Of a stretch of DNA of 64,000 nt, positions 1 through 10,135 are shown piece by piece. The stretch comes from Daucus carota subsp. sativus (Eukaryota; Streptophyta; Magnoliopsida; Apiales; Apiaceae). The DNA lies in NCBI RefSeq assembly GCF_001625215.2, contig NC_030385.2, positions 43,735,598 through 43,799,597 on the forward strand, written 5' to 3'. The notes beneath the pieces were generated by a model. That model did no database searches. It saw nothing but the letters and a program-made list of their open reading frames with translations, and was not told the DNA's origin. The position numbers were made by a program, and so were the translations under genes. Position 1 is the first letter of the stretch; each line of letters begins with the position of its first letter.

Positions 1-2793
1 TCGAAATCTACGATGATCTCCACCGGGCTTAAACTTACCTTTCCTTCCACCACCGTTAATCGTCAAATCTCCGAATTCTTTCCCAATATCCACAATCTCA
101 GTAACCTCTGACATCTTGCCATCCACTACATTTTCATTACTTACATCCACCACATTTCCCTCCACAACTTCACTTTCCTCCCTCACATCAATTACATTCT
201 TTCCCTTCGTAGCCCTTGAAACTTTTTCAAACCTACGACGATCCCTACCAAACTTGCCCTTCATCCTGCCATTCAGACGCCTTTCAACCAAAACCTTTGA
301 ATCCTCCGGCATCTTAACATTCACCACATTTTCCTCCCTCACATCGCTCTGAAATTCATTTCTTCCCTTCCAAACCCCCGAAACGAATCCAAACCTCCTA
401 CGATCCCCACCATACTTATCACTACCCTCCCTCTCACTACTAAGCTCCAAACCTCCAAATTTTCTCCCAACATGCTCCACCTCATCAATCACCCATTTTC
501 CATTACCCTTCGAACTCTCCAGTACCTTAACGCCCACCACATTTTTCTCCCTCACATTCACCACATTTTTCTTCTCAACCCCATCCCCTGAACCTTTTCC
601 AAACCTCCTGCGATCCCCGCCATACCTCACACTCCCCTTCCTACCATCATCCATCTCCAAACCTCCAAATTTCCCCCTAACATCCACTTCATAATTAACC
701 CTCCGCTTTCCATACCCCTTTGAACCCTCCAACACCTCACGACCCATCACATCCCCCTTCTGAACCTCCTCCCCCTTCACGGGCCCCGAACCTCTCCCAA
801 ACCTCCTACAATCCTCACCAACATCCTCCATCTCATCAACCCTCCTCTTTCCATACCCCTTGAAACCCTCCAACACCTCACCATCCACCACATTTCTCTT
901 ATTAACCACCAAACCTCTTCCGAACCTCCTACGATTCCCACCAACATCGTCCACCTCATCAACCCTCCTCTTTCCATACACCTCACCGCCCATCACATCC
1001 CCCTTCTGAACCTCCTTCTTACCCTTCCCAGGCCCCGAACCTCTCCCAAACCTCCTACAATCCTCACCAACATCCTCCGGCTCATCAACTCTCCTCTTTC
1101 CATACCCCTTAAAACCCTCCAACACCTCACCATCCACCACATTTCTCTTCTCAACCCCCAAACCTCTTCCAGACCTCCTCCGATACCCACCAACATCCTC
1201 CACCTCATCAACCATTCTCTTTCCATACCCTTTCAAACCCCTCATCACCTCACCACCCATCACATTCCCCTTCTCAACCTCCTTCTCCCCCTTCCCAGGC
1301 CCCGAACCTCTCCCAAACCTCCTAAAATCCTCGCCAACATCCTCCGTGCCAACATCCTCCGTCTCATCAAATCTCTTCTTTCCATACCCCTTAAAACCAT
1401 CCACCACATTTCTCTTCTCAACCCCTAAACCTTTTCGAAACCTCCTCCGATCCCCACCAACATCCTCCACCTCATCAACCATTCTCTTTCCATACCCCTT
1501 CAAACCCCTTATCACCTCACCACCCATCACATTCCCCTTCTCAACCTCCTTCTCCCCCTTCCCAGGCCCCGAACCTCTCCCAAACCTCCTAAAATCCTCG
1601 CCAACATCCTCCGTCTCATCAAATCTCTTCTTCCCATACCCCTTGAAACCATCCACCACATTTCTCTTCTCAACTCCCAAACCTTTTCCAAACCTCCTCC
1701 GATCCCCACCAACATCCTCCACCTCATCAACCATTCTCTTTCCATACCCCTTCAAACCCCTCATCACCTCACCACCCATCACATTCCCCTTCTCAACCTC
1801 CTTCTCCCCCTTCCCAGGCCCCGAACCTCTCCCAAACCTCCTAAAATCATCGCCAACATCCTCCGTCTCATCAAATCTCTTCTTTCCATGCTCCTTGAAA
1901 CCATCCACCACATTTTTCTTCTCAACTCCCAAACCTTTTCCAAATCTCCTCCGATCCCCACCAACATCCTCCACCTCATCAACCATCCTCTTTCCATACC
2001 CCTTCAAACCCCTCATCACCTCACCACCCATCACATTCCCCTTCTCAACCTCCATTTCCCCCTTCCCAAGCCCCGAACCTCTCCCAAACCTCCTAAAATC
2101 CTCGCCAACATCCTCTGTCTCATCAAATCTCTTCTTTCCAAACCCCTTGAAACTATCCACCACATTTCTCTTCTCAACTCCCAAACCTTTTCCAAACCCC
2201 CTCCGATCCCCACCAACATCCTCCGCCTCATAAACCCTCCTACTCCCACCCCCCTTAAAACCCTCCACCACCCCACCACCACCCACATTCCCCCTTAAAC
2301 CTCTCTCAAACCCCGCATAACCCCTCGAAACCTCTCCCCTCTTTGCATCTCCCTCATCTCTCTCCCAGACACCCCCAACCCTCCTTCTCTCCCCACGATA
2401 ACTTCTATCATCACCATCCTCTCCCTCATCAACCTTCATCTCCCCAAACCCCGAAAAACCCCACCAAATCTTTATACTCCTCCTGCCCTTGCCACCCATC
2501 TCTACCCTCCTCCCCACATTTCCCTTCCCACCCATCTCTCCTCTCCCCTCATCTCTCTCCCGATCCCCTCCATCTCTCCCAGTCCTCCTCTCCCTAAACC
2601 CCCTAAAACCCACTTTCCCTCCATCCCCCGCAAGCTCCACAACCCCCTTCCCGGAATCATCGCCACCGCTCTTCTGCCCTGCATTTTCCTCTTCTCGTTG
2701 CTTCTTCTCATTCTGTTGTTTCAACCACCGATCACGCAGATCAGAAAGGGACACATAGTCCGGAGGAAGCTCCGTCGTGCTTAGTACCACCAT
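1..2793 (-). CDS. Repeat-rich charged protein, N-terminal 931 residues (3' end beyond window)
   Basis: One minus-strand frame stays open from an ATG at 2793 to the window edge, 931 codons, with an in-frame stop just upstream (about 2857-2859). The N terminus is non-repetitive and hydrophilic (begins MVVLSTTELPPDYVSLSDLR), then turns glycine-, lysine-, arginine- and acid-rich. From about residue 170 it consists of tandem units of about 84 residues (252 bp), with recurring elements such as GYGKKRFDETEDVG and FRRFGRGSG. Copies near 1488, 1740 and 1992 are exactly 252 bp apart; the next interval is 267 bp because of a 15-bp, in-frame micro-duplication near 1335-1350. Every length change I see is a multiple of three, which argues for a translated frame. 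I see no signal peptide, membrane segment or enzyme motif. I do not recognise the family. Opposite-strand frames are also partly open because of the repeat composition, but none has a comparable length or a unique N terminus. Confidence 0.7.
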   Translation of the reverse strand, partial: MVVLSTTELPPDYVSLSDLRDRWLKQQNEKKQREEENAGQKSGGDDSGKGVVELAGDGGKVGFRGFRERRTGRDGGDRERDEGRGEMGGKGNVGRRVEMGGKGRRSIKIWWGFSGFGEMKVDEGEDGDDRSYRGERRRVGGVWERDEGDAKRGEVSRGYAGFERGLRGNVGGGGVVEGFKGGGSRRVYEAEDVGGDRRGFGKGLGVEKRNVVDSFKGFGKKRFDETEDVGEDFRRFGRGSGLGKGEMEVEKGNVMGGEVMRGLKGYGKRMVDEVEDVGGDRRRFGKGLGVEKKNVVDGFKEHGKKRFDETEDVGDDFRRFGRGSGPGKGEKEVEKGNVMGGEVMRGLKGYGKRMVDEVEDVGGDRRRFGKGLGVEKRNVVDGFKGYGKKRFDETEDVGEDFRRFGRGSGPGKGEKEVEKGNVMGGEVIRGLKGYGKRMVDEVEDVGGDRRRFRKGLGVEKRNVVDGFKGYGKKRFDETEDVGTEDVGEDFRRFGRGSGPGKGEKEVEKGNVMGGEVMRGLKGYGKRMVDEVEDVGGYRRRSGRGLGVEKRNVVDGEVLEGFKGYGKRRVDEPEDVGEDCRRFGRGSGPGKGKKEVQKGDVMGGEVYGKRRVDEVDDVGGNRRRFGRGLVVNKRNVVDGEVLEGFKGYGKRRVDEMEDVGEDCRRFGRGSGPVKGEEVQKGDVMGREVLEGSKGYGKRRVNYEVDVRGKFGGLEMDDGRKGSVRYGGDRRRFGKGSGDGVEKKNVVNVREKNVVGVKVLESSKGNGKWVIDEVEHVGRKFGGLELSSEREGSDKYGGDRRRFGFVSGVWKGRNEFQSDVREENVVNVKMPEDSKVLVERRLNGRMKGKFGRDRRRFEKVSRATKGKNVIDVREESEVVEGNVVDVSNENVVDGKMSEVTEIVDIGKEFGDLTINGGGRKGKFKPGGDHRRFR
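700..2290. repeat. 252-bp tandem repeat array within coding sequence
   Basis: Near-identical units of 252 bp (84 codons) follow one another, clearest from about 1220 to 2240, with more diverged, partly shortened copies from about 600 to 1220. Each unit has two related halves, each carrying a block that reads as 'caaacctcct' followed by 'ccaacatcctcc' and 'ctcatcaa' on the plus strand. The array lies inside the minus-strand reading frame and keeps it open. Confidence 0.85.
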
Positions 2794-2859
2794 TGAATTG
2801 ATCACCAGAAAATATTTCACGATCGCCGGAAAATCTATAAACTCAATGCTCTTGTTTCA

Positions 2860-3131
2860 GAAAAGCACCGAGCATATATGCGCTTACTAAATGCAAATTC
2901 TTGTGTTTTAAATCCTCTGTCTGGGCCCACAAAAATCCTCTTTATTTTGTACTACCAAATTGGTTGTAGATTACACTCTTTAAAAGCCTCACTCGAGTAT
3001 TATTATTTTCCAAGTAGGGTGGTTTTCATGTGACAGCCGTGAATTTAATTGAGATTTTAAAAAAAAAATTTGTTCAAGTGAAGGTATTTAATTCAGATTT
3101 CAAAATATGTATCTCATAACATTTTAAATCA
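2860..3131. other. Upstream region of the repeat-protein gene
   Basis: No gene is visible. On the minus strand it is the 5' flank of the gene starting at 2793. It contains a GGGCCCA motif near 2923-2929, a sequence often found in promoters of growth-related plant genes; its role here is inference. Confidence 0.35.
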
Positions 3132-3271
3132 ACTTATATATATAATAAGACAACTAAGGCAAAAAATTGTCAAGAAAATGGTCGTGAAAAGTCAAATATA
3201 TCCCTACTTATCTCATAATTACAAAAAACAATCAATTAATACATTTATTACATTTAAACTATTAAATACTA

Positions 3272-3527
3272 CTCCCTCCGTCTCATTTTAGTTGTCACGT
3301 TTGTATTTTTGTTGGTCAAATTGACTAATTTTTGACCAAAGATTATAAGTCATTCTTACATTATTTTAAAAAACTGAAAATTATATCTTAAAAAGATTAA
3401 AAATTATTTCCGATGACATGTTTTTTTTATTTTTTCAATTGATAAAAAATTAATAAATTTCAATCAAACTTTGGTCAATTTGACCGGCACAAAACCAAAT
3501 GTGACAACTAAAATGGGACGGAGGAAG
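3272..3527. mobile_element. Stowaway-type MITE, 256 bp
   Basis: The termini are CTCCCTCCGTCTCATTTTAG and its near-perfect inverse (ctaaaatgggacggaggaag), flanked by TA on both sides (3270-3271 and 3528-3529). TA target duplication plus CTCCCTCCGT ends define Stowaway (Tc1/mariner) elements. The interior is AT-rich and non-coding. Confidence 0.9.
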
Positions 3528-3549
3528 TATTGAATAATTATATCGAATT

Positions 3550-3738
3550 TTCTATGGTGTGCCCAAGGGCACACAATAGTCACTAACATCCATGAGAATA
3601 CTAACTTTTGATTGGTTGATAGATAATAAATGTAAATGGCCCTCCTGCATTCACATCAATTCCACCAATCAAAACAAACTATTTTCATGAAAGTTGGTGT
3701 TTATTATGTGCCCATGTGCCCATGAGCACACATTAGAA
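3550..3738. mobile_element. Small MITE with long (about 65 bp) inverted ends
   Basis: The left part (tctatggtgtgcccaagggc and following) pairs with the right part (tgtgcccatgagcacacatt and preceding) over about 65 bp with mismatches, including the matching inner blocks 'gattggttg' and 'ccaccaatc'. The short internal loop has no coding capacity. I could not settle the exact target duplication, so the superfamily is open. Confidence 0.6.
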
Positions 3739-4905
3739 AGACCGTAATTATATTCCTTTGTTAGTTATACTTATGTTAATTGTATTTAGTACATTCATTA
3801 ATAACTCATTCATAATAGCGTCATTATTTAATTAATTTTGAAAGATGGTTAAATACTCTTGATTAATTAATTTGCGCAAAAAATTCTTTTTGAATTAGAA
3901 TTATGTCATTTTATTTAACTAATAAAGATACATTTTCACTAATAATAGAGCAATAGATGATCAATTGAAGTTGATGAATGTATCATCCAATCGACGAGTG
4001 ACAAAGTGCAAGTATATATTAAGGAGTTTAAAATTAGTGCCGGCTATGCATGCACTCTAGATAAAGTTCAATTAATGGTCATCTGTCATATGATTATATC
4101 AAATCAATTTGATCTAAAATCAATTTTAGCTATCGAATTTTGATTAAACAATCTCCTGGACAAATTAATATTAGCATAAACGTCTGGTATATAAATTATG
4201 TTGGGTTAGTTCAAGTTGAATAAATATTTTATTGACATTATTAGTTTATTTTTAAAATAAATTTATATTTATAAAATTATAAATCAAATATATTATACAA
4301 AAATTAAATTAAAATCAAAATACATAATTTAAAAATAAATATTTATTTAAACTACGGGCCCGTGCCTCGCACGGATTTTTATACTAGTTATATTATAAAA
4401 TCTAAGTCTTATTGAATGAGGATTTTAATTTATATTTTAAAATCAAATGTTGTTTAATTTAAATTATTTGAAATCTATTAAAATATAACAATATTCAAAA
4501 TGAATATTTTTGGATTTCGTAAAATGAAATTTGTTGAATTGTTTAATATATTTGAAATTCGACCAAAATTTGAACCATTTGTTTCTTAAGGGGTTGACTA
4601 TAATCATTAGTTAAAGTGGACTTGTAAAGTATTATTTAAAATTTGTTGAATCTGTAAGATATATTGTTTGATTATATTGGTTGGTTATAATTTAAAAATA
4701 ATATATTATTAATATTTTAAATTGTTAAAATAAAATATATCAATTCAATATAATAATAAATGAGGGGTAATCATCGTACAGATTTCTTACGAGCATGTAG
4801 ACATTCCACAAAAGAGATTGCTATTTTTGATATGACAATACTTTTTAACTAAGGCTTTCTATGGTTGGAGATACTTTAAAAACTTACATCAATTCTACCA
4901 TATTT

Positions 4906-5155
4906 CGTGGGTGTTTGGGATCGACTTTTAAGTCGGGATTCTCGGTTTATAAGTTAGAAGCACTTATTCGTACCGTTTGTGTAAAAAGTTAAGAAGCACT
5001 TATAAAAAGCTAGGAATGCTAGCTTTTGTTTCAGGACTTCTACTTATTTCCCAAACACTTTAATCACTTATAAGTCTCATCTTGCTTCTAACTTCTACTC
5101 CACTTATTTATTTTAAGCAAGAAGCACTTATTTTAAGCCCATCCAAACGGCCCCT
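4906..5155. mobile_element. hAT-like MITE (about 250 bp)
   Basis: The ends read gggtgtttgggatcgacttt and, at the right, a segment whose inverse reads ggggccgtttggatgggctt. Internal 'agaagcactta' and 'cccaaacactt' motifs recur in both orientations. The same family occurs at 28701-28905. Exact boundaries are uncertain by a few bases. Confidence 0.6.
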
Positions 5156-5803
5156 TCATCTTAAATCCTCATAAAATCAAAATTAAATAAAATTTATAAA
5201 TTATATAAATCTAAGTTGATTACATTTTCGAATTATTGACGTTTTGACTCTCTTATAAATAATATTTTATTTTTAGAGAAAAATATATAAAACCGCTTTT
5301 TTTAAATAGACGGTCAAATCTAATAGCACTTAATTTTTACAGTAACAAAAGTTTAATAATACTCTCTTCTCAGAGCACGACTATAACACGATACTCAAAT
5401 TTTAAATAAAAAGCACTCTATCAATCTCGGCGGTTTTTACTTTATTTTTCTGACACGTATTTTGAGATTTTTGTAATATAATTTCTCTATTTTTTTCAAA
5501 TTTTATTCCTTAATAAATGTTTAAACGTGAATTGTTTTAAAAAAAATCAAAAAAACATTACAAAACTATATTTTATCGATTTTTTTATTATGTGTTTATG
5601 AACACATGCTAAGTATTAAAATTTATAAGTTTGACTCATTTTGAATTGACTCTTATTTTTAATAATGATGGACCCCTTACATATACAACGATCACACCAC
5701 TCAAAATAAATAAATACTTAGCATGTGCCAGACACAAACTAGCCAAACCCTTTTTTTTAATAAAAATAAATATTAAATTTTGGATCTTTATTATTACAAG
5801 GAA

Positions 5804-5993
5804 AATGCTAGAAATCCCAAAAAGTGTTCCCAATTAACACCCCCTTCAAATGGTATTATATGACTGGTTCCTCCCACACCAATAATAATGAGACTCACTG
5901 TATGCACATCAATCACCTAATTAGAAATAAATACATGTCTGCCATGTCATTTGGTAAAATATTTTGGAAACAAATTTTAGGATAGGTAGCATT
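5804..5993. mobile_element. MITE, about 190 bp
   Basis: The left end aatgctagaaatcccaaaaa is mirrored by the inverse of the right end (aatgctacctatcctaaaat), about 30 bp of imperfect inverted repeat, with no coding sequence between. The superfamily is not determined. Confidence 0.5.
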
Positions 5994-7125
5994 ACGCCAT
6001 TACCTTTGTTACAATGCGGTGTAGACATATCTTTTATTTTTTAAGCGTGCATGAACCGTTAATGTGAGTTAAAAATAGTTGTTATTAAAACAATGTAAGC
6101 AAAGTATCACAATGATATTCCATACACAGTGAAATATGACCTTGATATTCAACTAAACATGACGTATTTTTTGGTTCAGTTTTGATAGTGGAGTATCTTG
6201 TGGGTAGTTAAAACTCATTCCTGAATATTCAAATTTTGATTAAATGCTGTTAAAAATTGACTATTTTAACCAATAATTTGTCCAAAATTTTAATTGAACG
6301 TATAAATTTGTTGTTCCACTCCCGGTAAAGTATCACATTGATATTCCACTATCCACAGAGTATCACGCTGATACGTAATTGGTTGTGACGTATTATCATA
6401 ATAATCCTCTTATAATAAAATTTTTGTTGATATTTAAAAGTCTCATCAGCAAAATATATTACATCGATATTCCTGGGTCAGTAAAGCAATTATGCATCTG
6501 AATTATGTCCGTGTAAAACCTTTAACTTCGGGCCAAACATATATGATTATCTATATTTATTTGTGTGATAGTTTGCGATCTAAATTTAATAATCTCTTGC
6601 TTTTTGTAATTCAGTCATGTTAAAAATTATTGTTTAACGTTATCTATTTGTATTTTCATGATTATGTTTATCTTATTTTTAAACCCTATTTTTCATATTT
6701 AAGTTGTATATTTCTAGAAAAATATGAAATGTGAATTTTCTTTTTCAAGTTCATCCAAATATATAATAGATAAATATTTTTTTTATTTTTTCCCCTCATT
6801 TTCCATATTTTTTATGGTACTTCTTCATGAATTATTGTTTACTTGGGATGTGTCCGGGTAAACTTGAAAAAAAAACAAACAAATTTTCATATTTTTTTAC
6901 TATCAATAAATAACTTATTTATGAAAAAAAGATAAACAAACAAGATCTTAAAATTATAAATACATAACATTAATAATAATTTTTAACGAAAAAATGGATT
7001 ATGATTATAAATATAAGAAATTTTGAAGATCATATCGTAAACTGTGACATGCAAAAGTCTAGATATTGGACAAAATAAACGGTTATAAATTGTAACAATC
7101 AATCAATCAATCAATATATCTATAT

Positions 7126-7254
7126 ATATATAAAGGAGGATGCGGGCGTCTCTAGAATTGCTCGATTCAGTCTTCTGATTTTTCTTAAATATATATAAAG
7201 GAGGATGCGGGCGTCTCTAGAATTGCTCGATTCAGTCTTCTGATTTTTCTTAAA
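7126..7254. repeat. 65-bp tandem duplication of Helitron 5' end
   Basis: Two essentially identical copies with a 65-bp period (gatgcgggcgtctctagaat begins near 7139 and again near 7204). A diverged third copy lies at about 11515 ('gatgcgagcgtctctaggat'). Confidence 0.85.
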
Positions 7255-9561
7255 TTTCGAATAGAAAATATAGTTATAATTCAAAAAATCATGTTTAAGA
7301 ATTCTAAAGGTGATACAATTCTTTTCTTATTGAATACTAAAGATGATACAATTCTTTTCTTTTTTATTTAATATTTTTATTGAAATCTAAAGATGACACA
7401 ATTCTTTTTTTATTTAATAATCCTAAAAGAAATAGGACTATTCTTTTCTTTTTTATTTGATATTTCTTATTGAATTCTAAAGATGACACAATTCTTTTCT
7501 TATTTAGTAATCCTAAAAGAAATAGGATTATGTTTAAAAAATCAAGTTCAAAGATTCCAAAAGTTAATACAATTCTTTTCCTTTTGGATTCTAAAAATAA
7601 TACAATTCTTTTCTTATTTAGTTATTTTAAAAAGAGTAGGATTATATTTATTTAAACTAAAAATCACAGATAAAATACAATTTATATTTAAGATTTGTAA
7701 GGTAATACGTACAATTTTTATTATTAATTTAGTCTTATAATTTTTTTTAAAATTTCGTATAGAAAATAAAGGATTGCAAAGATAATAATCATTAAAAAAC
7801 ACTAATAGCAAAAAATTAGAACCATAAAAGAGTAATAATTTTTAAGTAATAAATAGGAATCATAAAATAAAAATAATTAACAAAAAAATAGGATATATAA
7901 AATAGGAAATATATATATTGATTTTATAATAATGTTAATGATTCTTGATTAGTATTGCGTTTGACGGGCACGGGAGGCGGCCCAAACCAATTTTTATTTA
8001 AATAATAATAAATTTTCTATTAGTATTATGTTTGACGGGTTAGTGGCTAATATAATTTTTTATCTATGTTATAATATTTGTTTTTTAAAATGGTACCACA
8101 GTTCAAAATAATTTTTATCCAATTATAGTTATAATTTAAAAAATCAACTTGAATGATTCCAAAAGTTAATACAATTTTTTTTTTCGAATTCTAGAGGTAA
8201 TACAATTTTTTTATTATTTAGGAATGCCAAAAGTAATATGATTATATATATTTAAACTAATAATCATAGATAAAATACAATTTATATTTAAGATTTGTAA
8301 GGTAATACGTACAATTTTTATTTCCGATTTAGTCTTATAATTTTCTTAAATTTCGAATAGAAAATAAAGGATTGTAAAGATAATAATCACTAAAAAACTA
8401 ATACCAAAAATATTAGAACCATAAAAGAATAATAATTTTAAACTAATAAAAGGAGTCAAAAAATAAAAATAATTAACATATAAAATAATACATATAAAAT
8501 AGGAATCATATATTGATTTTAAGATAATGTTAATTAGTATTGTGTTTGACGGGCACGGGAGGCGGCCCAAACTAACTTTTATCTAAATAATAATAAATTT
8601 TCTATTAGTATTATGTTTGACGAGAAAGTGGCTAAAATAATTTTTTATCTATGTTATAATATATATTTTTGTTAAAACGGGACCACAATTCAAAATAGTT
8701 TTTGTCCAATTATAATCTTTAATTTTATCATAATTAGAATAATTTTTATTAGTATGTGTTTGACAGTAAGGCGACTCAAACTAATATCTAAATTATAATG
8801 TTTTGTTATTGGTATTGTGTTTGATAAGAGAGCGGCTCAAACTAATTTTGATCTAAATTATAGTATTTAATTTTATCATAAAAACAATAATTATGGATTA
8901 ATATTGTCTTTGACGGGAAGGAGGTTCAAACTAATTTTATTATTAGTATTGTGTTTGAAAGTATGGCCACTTAAAAAAAATTTTATACCAATTATAATAT
9001 TTTTTATTTGTGATATGTTTAACGGAAAGATGACTCAAAATAAAATCTATGGTATTATAATACTGATTCATATCAAAATTTATCACGCCGCCGCGATACA
9101 CAACCGTGTACCGCTTTGTTTTAATTTGTTAATGTTTGCTTCAGAAAATGGTTGATGGAGGAATTGTTAATAGTCGGATGTGTGTGAACTTTGCACGAAA
9201 TGGTCAAGATAATTTGGCTAGCGGGTTTTTTCAGAACTCGCACAGATGTGCACAATATCAGGAATGATATATACCGCAAGACCTCTGTTTGTTTTAATGT
9301 TTACGTATTGTCCCTGTTTAGCGGTTCGATCCCAATCCGGTGCTTCCAGTTACCGACACATGCTACAAAAACTAAATTAAGATATTGATCTTATTTTGCA
9401 GACTAACTGGTAAGGGGAAGAGGAAGGGTTGAAGATAAAATAAACAGATAAATAATAAAAAGGGATATAAAAGGATAAGATTGTAATTTCAAAAGGGATG
9501 AAAAGGGATAAGATTGTGATTTCACGCGATTTAATTGGCTCACCAAAACTCATGTTGCAGC

Positions 9562-9563
<2 letters not shown>

Positions 9564-9623
<60 letters not shown>
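9564..9623. repeat. (AT)n microsatellite, about 60 bp
   Basis: Uninterrupted AT dinucleotide run inside the Helitron-like block, next to the captured SERK-like fragment. Confidence 0.95.
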
Positions 9624-9626
<3 letters not shown>

Positions 9627-9784
9627 GATGATAAAATATCATTATGTTTGTCATAATATGCAATTGAAACTAATAGGAGAATACTAATAAATATATAAAT
9701 AACAAAGAAAGATAGTGAAAAATCATGAGAACCAAAAGATCATTTGGTAGCAAAAAACAAAAAGAAGATCAACTGATACTCACA

Positions 9785-10135
9785 GGATTTGCAACGATCG
9801 GATTGTAGTCAAAGAATAAGGAATAGTTCCTGTCAAAGTGTTGTTATTCAGCATCCTATCCATGCAAAGACAAGAAACAGATTAGACACTGTTATGCCTC
9901 GTATAATTGTAACAATTATCTAATTTATACTTCCTCCTACCAAACAGCTAACAAAAATATAAATAAGAGGAAACTGAGATTTGTGGAGAGATTTTATTGC
10001 ATAGAGGAAACGCAGTTTCTGAAGCTTCTTCAAAGTGTCAGGAATCAGACCAATCAATTTGTTTAGGTAAAGATCCAAGCTGACCAAGCTTGTTAAGTTC
10101 CCCAGCTCAATTCTTCTTCTGTCCAGCAGCATCAT
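9785..10135 (-). pseudogene. Captured SERK/BAK1-like LRR receptor kinase fragment
   Basis: On the minus strand two exon-like pieces encode plant LRR units in the right order. The first (about 10117-9990) reads [20 protein letters not shown] then [15 protein letters not shown]. The second (about 9856-9786) reads LNNNTLTGTIPYSLTTIRSL and is followed by a gt donor. These match adjacent LRR exons of SERK-type co-receptors, including the exon borders I expect after 'LRFL' and 'LQxL'. The roughly 130-bp spacer is intron-like and the rest of the gene is absent. Retention of an intron implies capture as DNA rather than reverse transcription, as Helitrons do. It cannot make a functional receptor. Confidence 0.75.

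Larger units (their letters stand above)
3132..4385 (+). mobile_element. Helitron-like element; 3' end seen, 5' end tentative
   Basis: The 3' end shows a GC-rich hairpin (ccgtgc-ctc-gcacgg, about 4359-4373) followed some ten bases later by CTAG and a T, the classic Helitron terminus. A plausible 5' region is the AT-rich start near 3132 (cttatatatataataagaca), which resembles Helitron 5' ends but lacks a perfect TC. If correct, the element is about 1.25 kb and carries a nested Stowaway and a second MITE. No transposase or helicase coding sequence is present, so it would be non-autonomous. Confidence 0.5.
4386..7118. other. AT-rich intergenic region with MITEs
   Basis: Apart from the two MITEs listed separately I see no gene. 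ORFs near 5631-5837 are short, overlap on both strands and look like chance. Confidence 0.6.

Noticed and set aside
1346..2233. Plus-strand 295-codon proline/serine-rich ORF
   Set aside because: It is the reverse of the glycine-rich repeat frame. It lacks a unique N terminus and is much shorter than the 931-codon minus-strand frame.
7470..8570. Several ORFs of 60-85 aa
   Set aside because: Phe/Ile/Asn-rich translations of AT-rich repeats on both strands, without conserved motifs.
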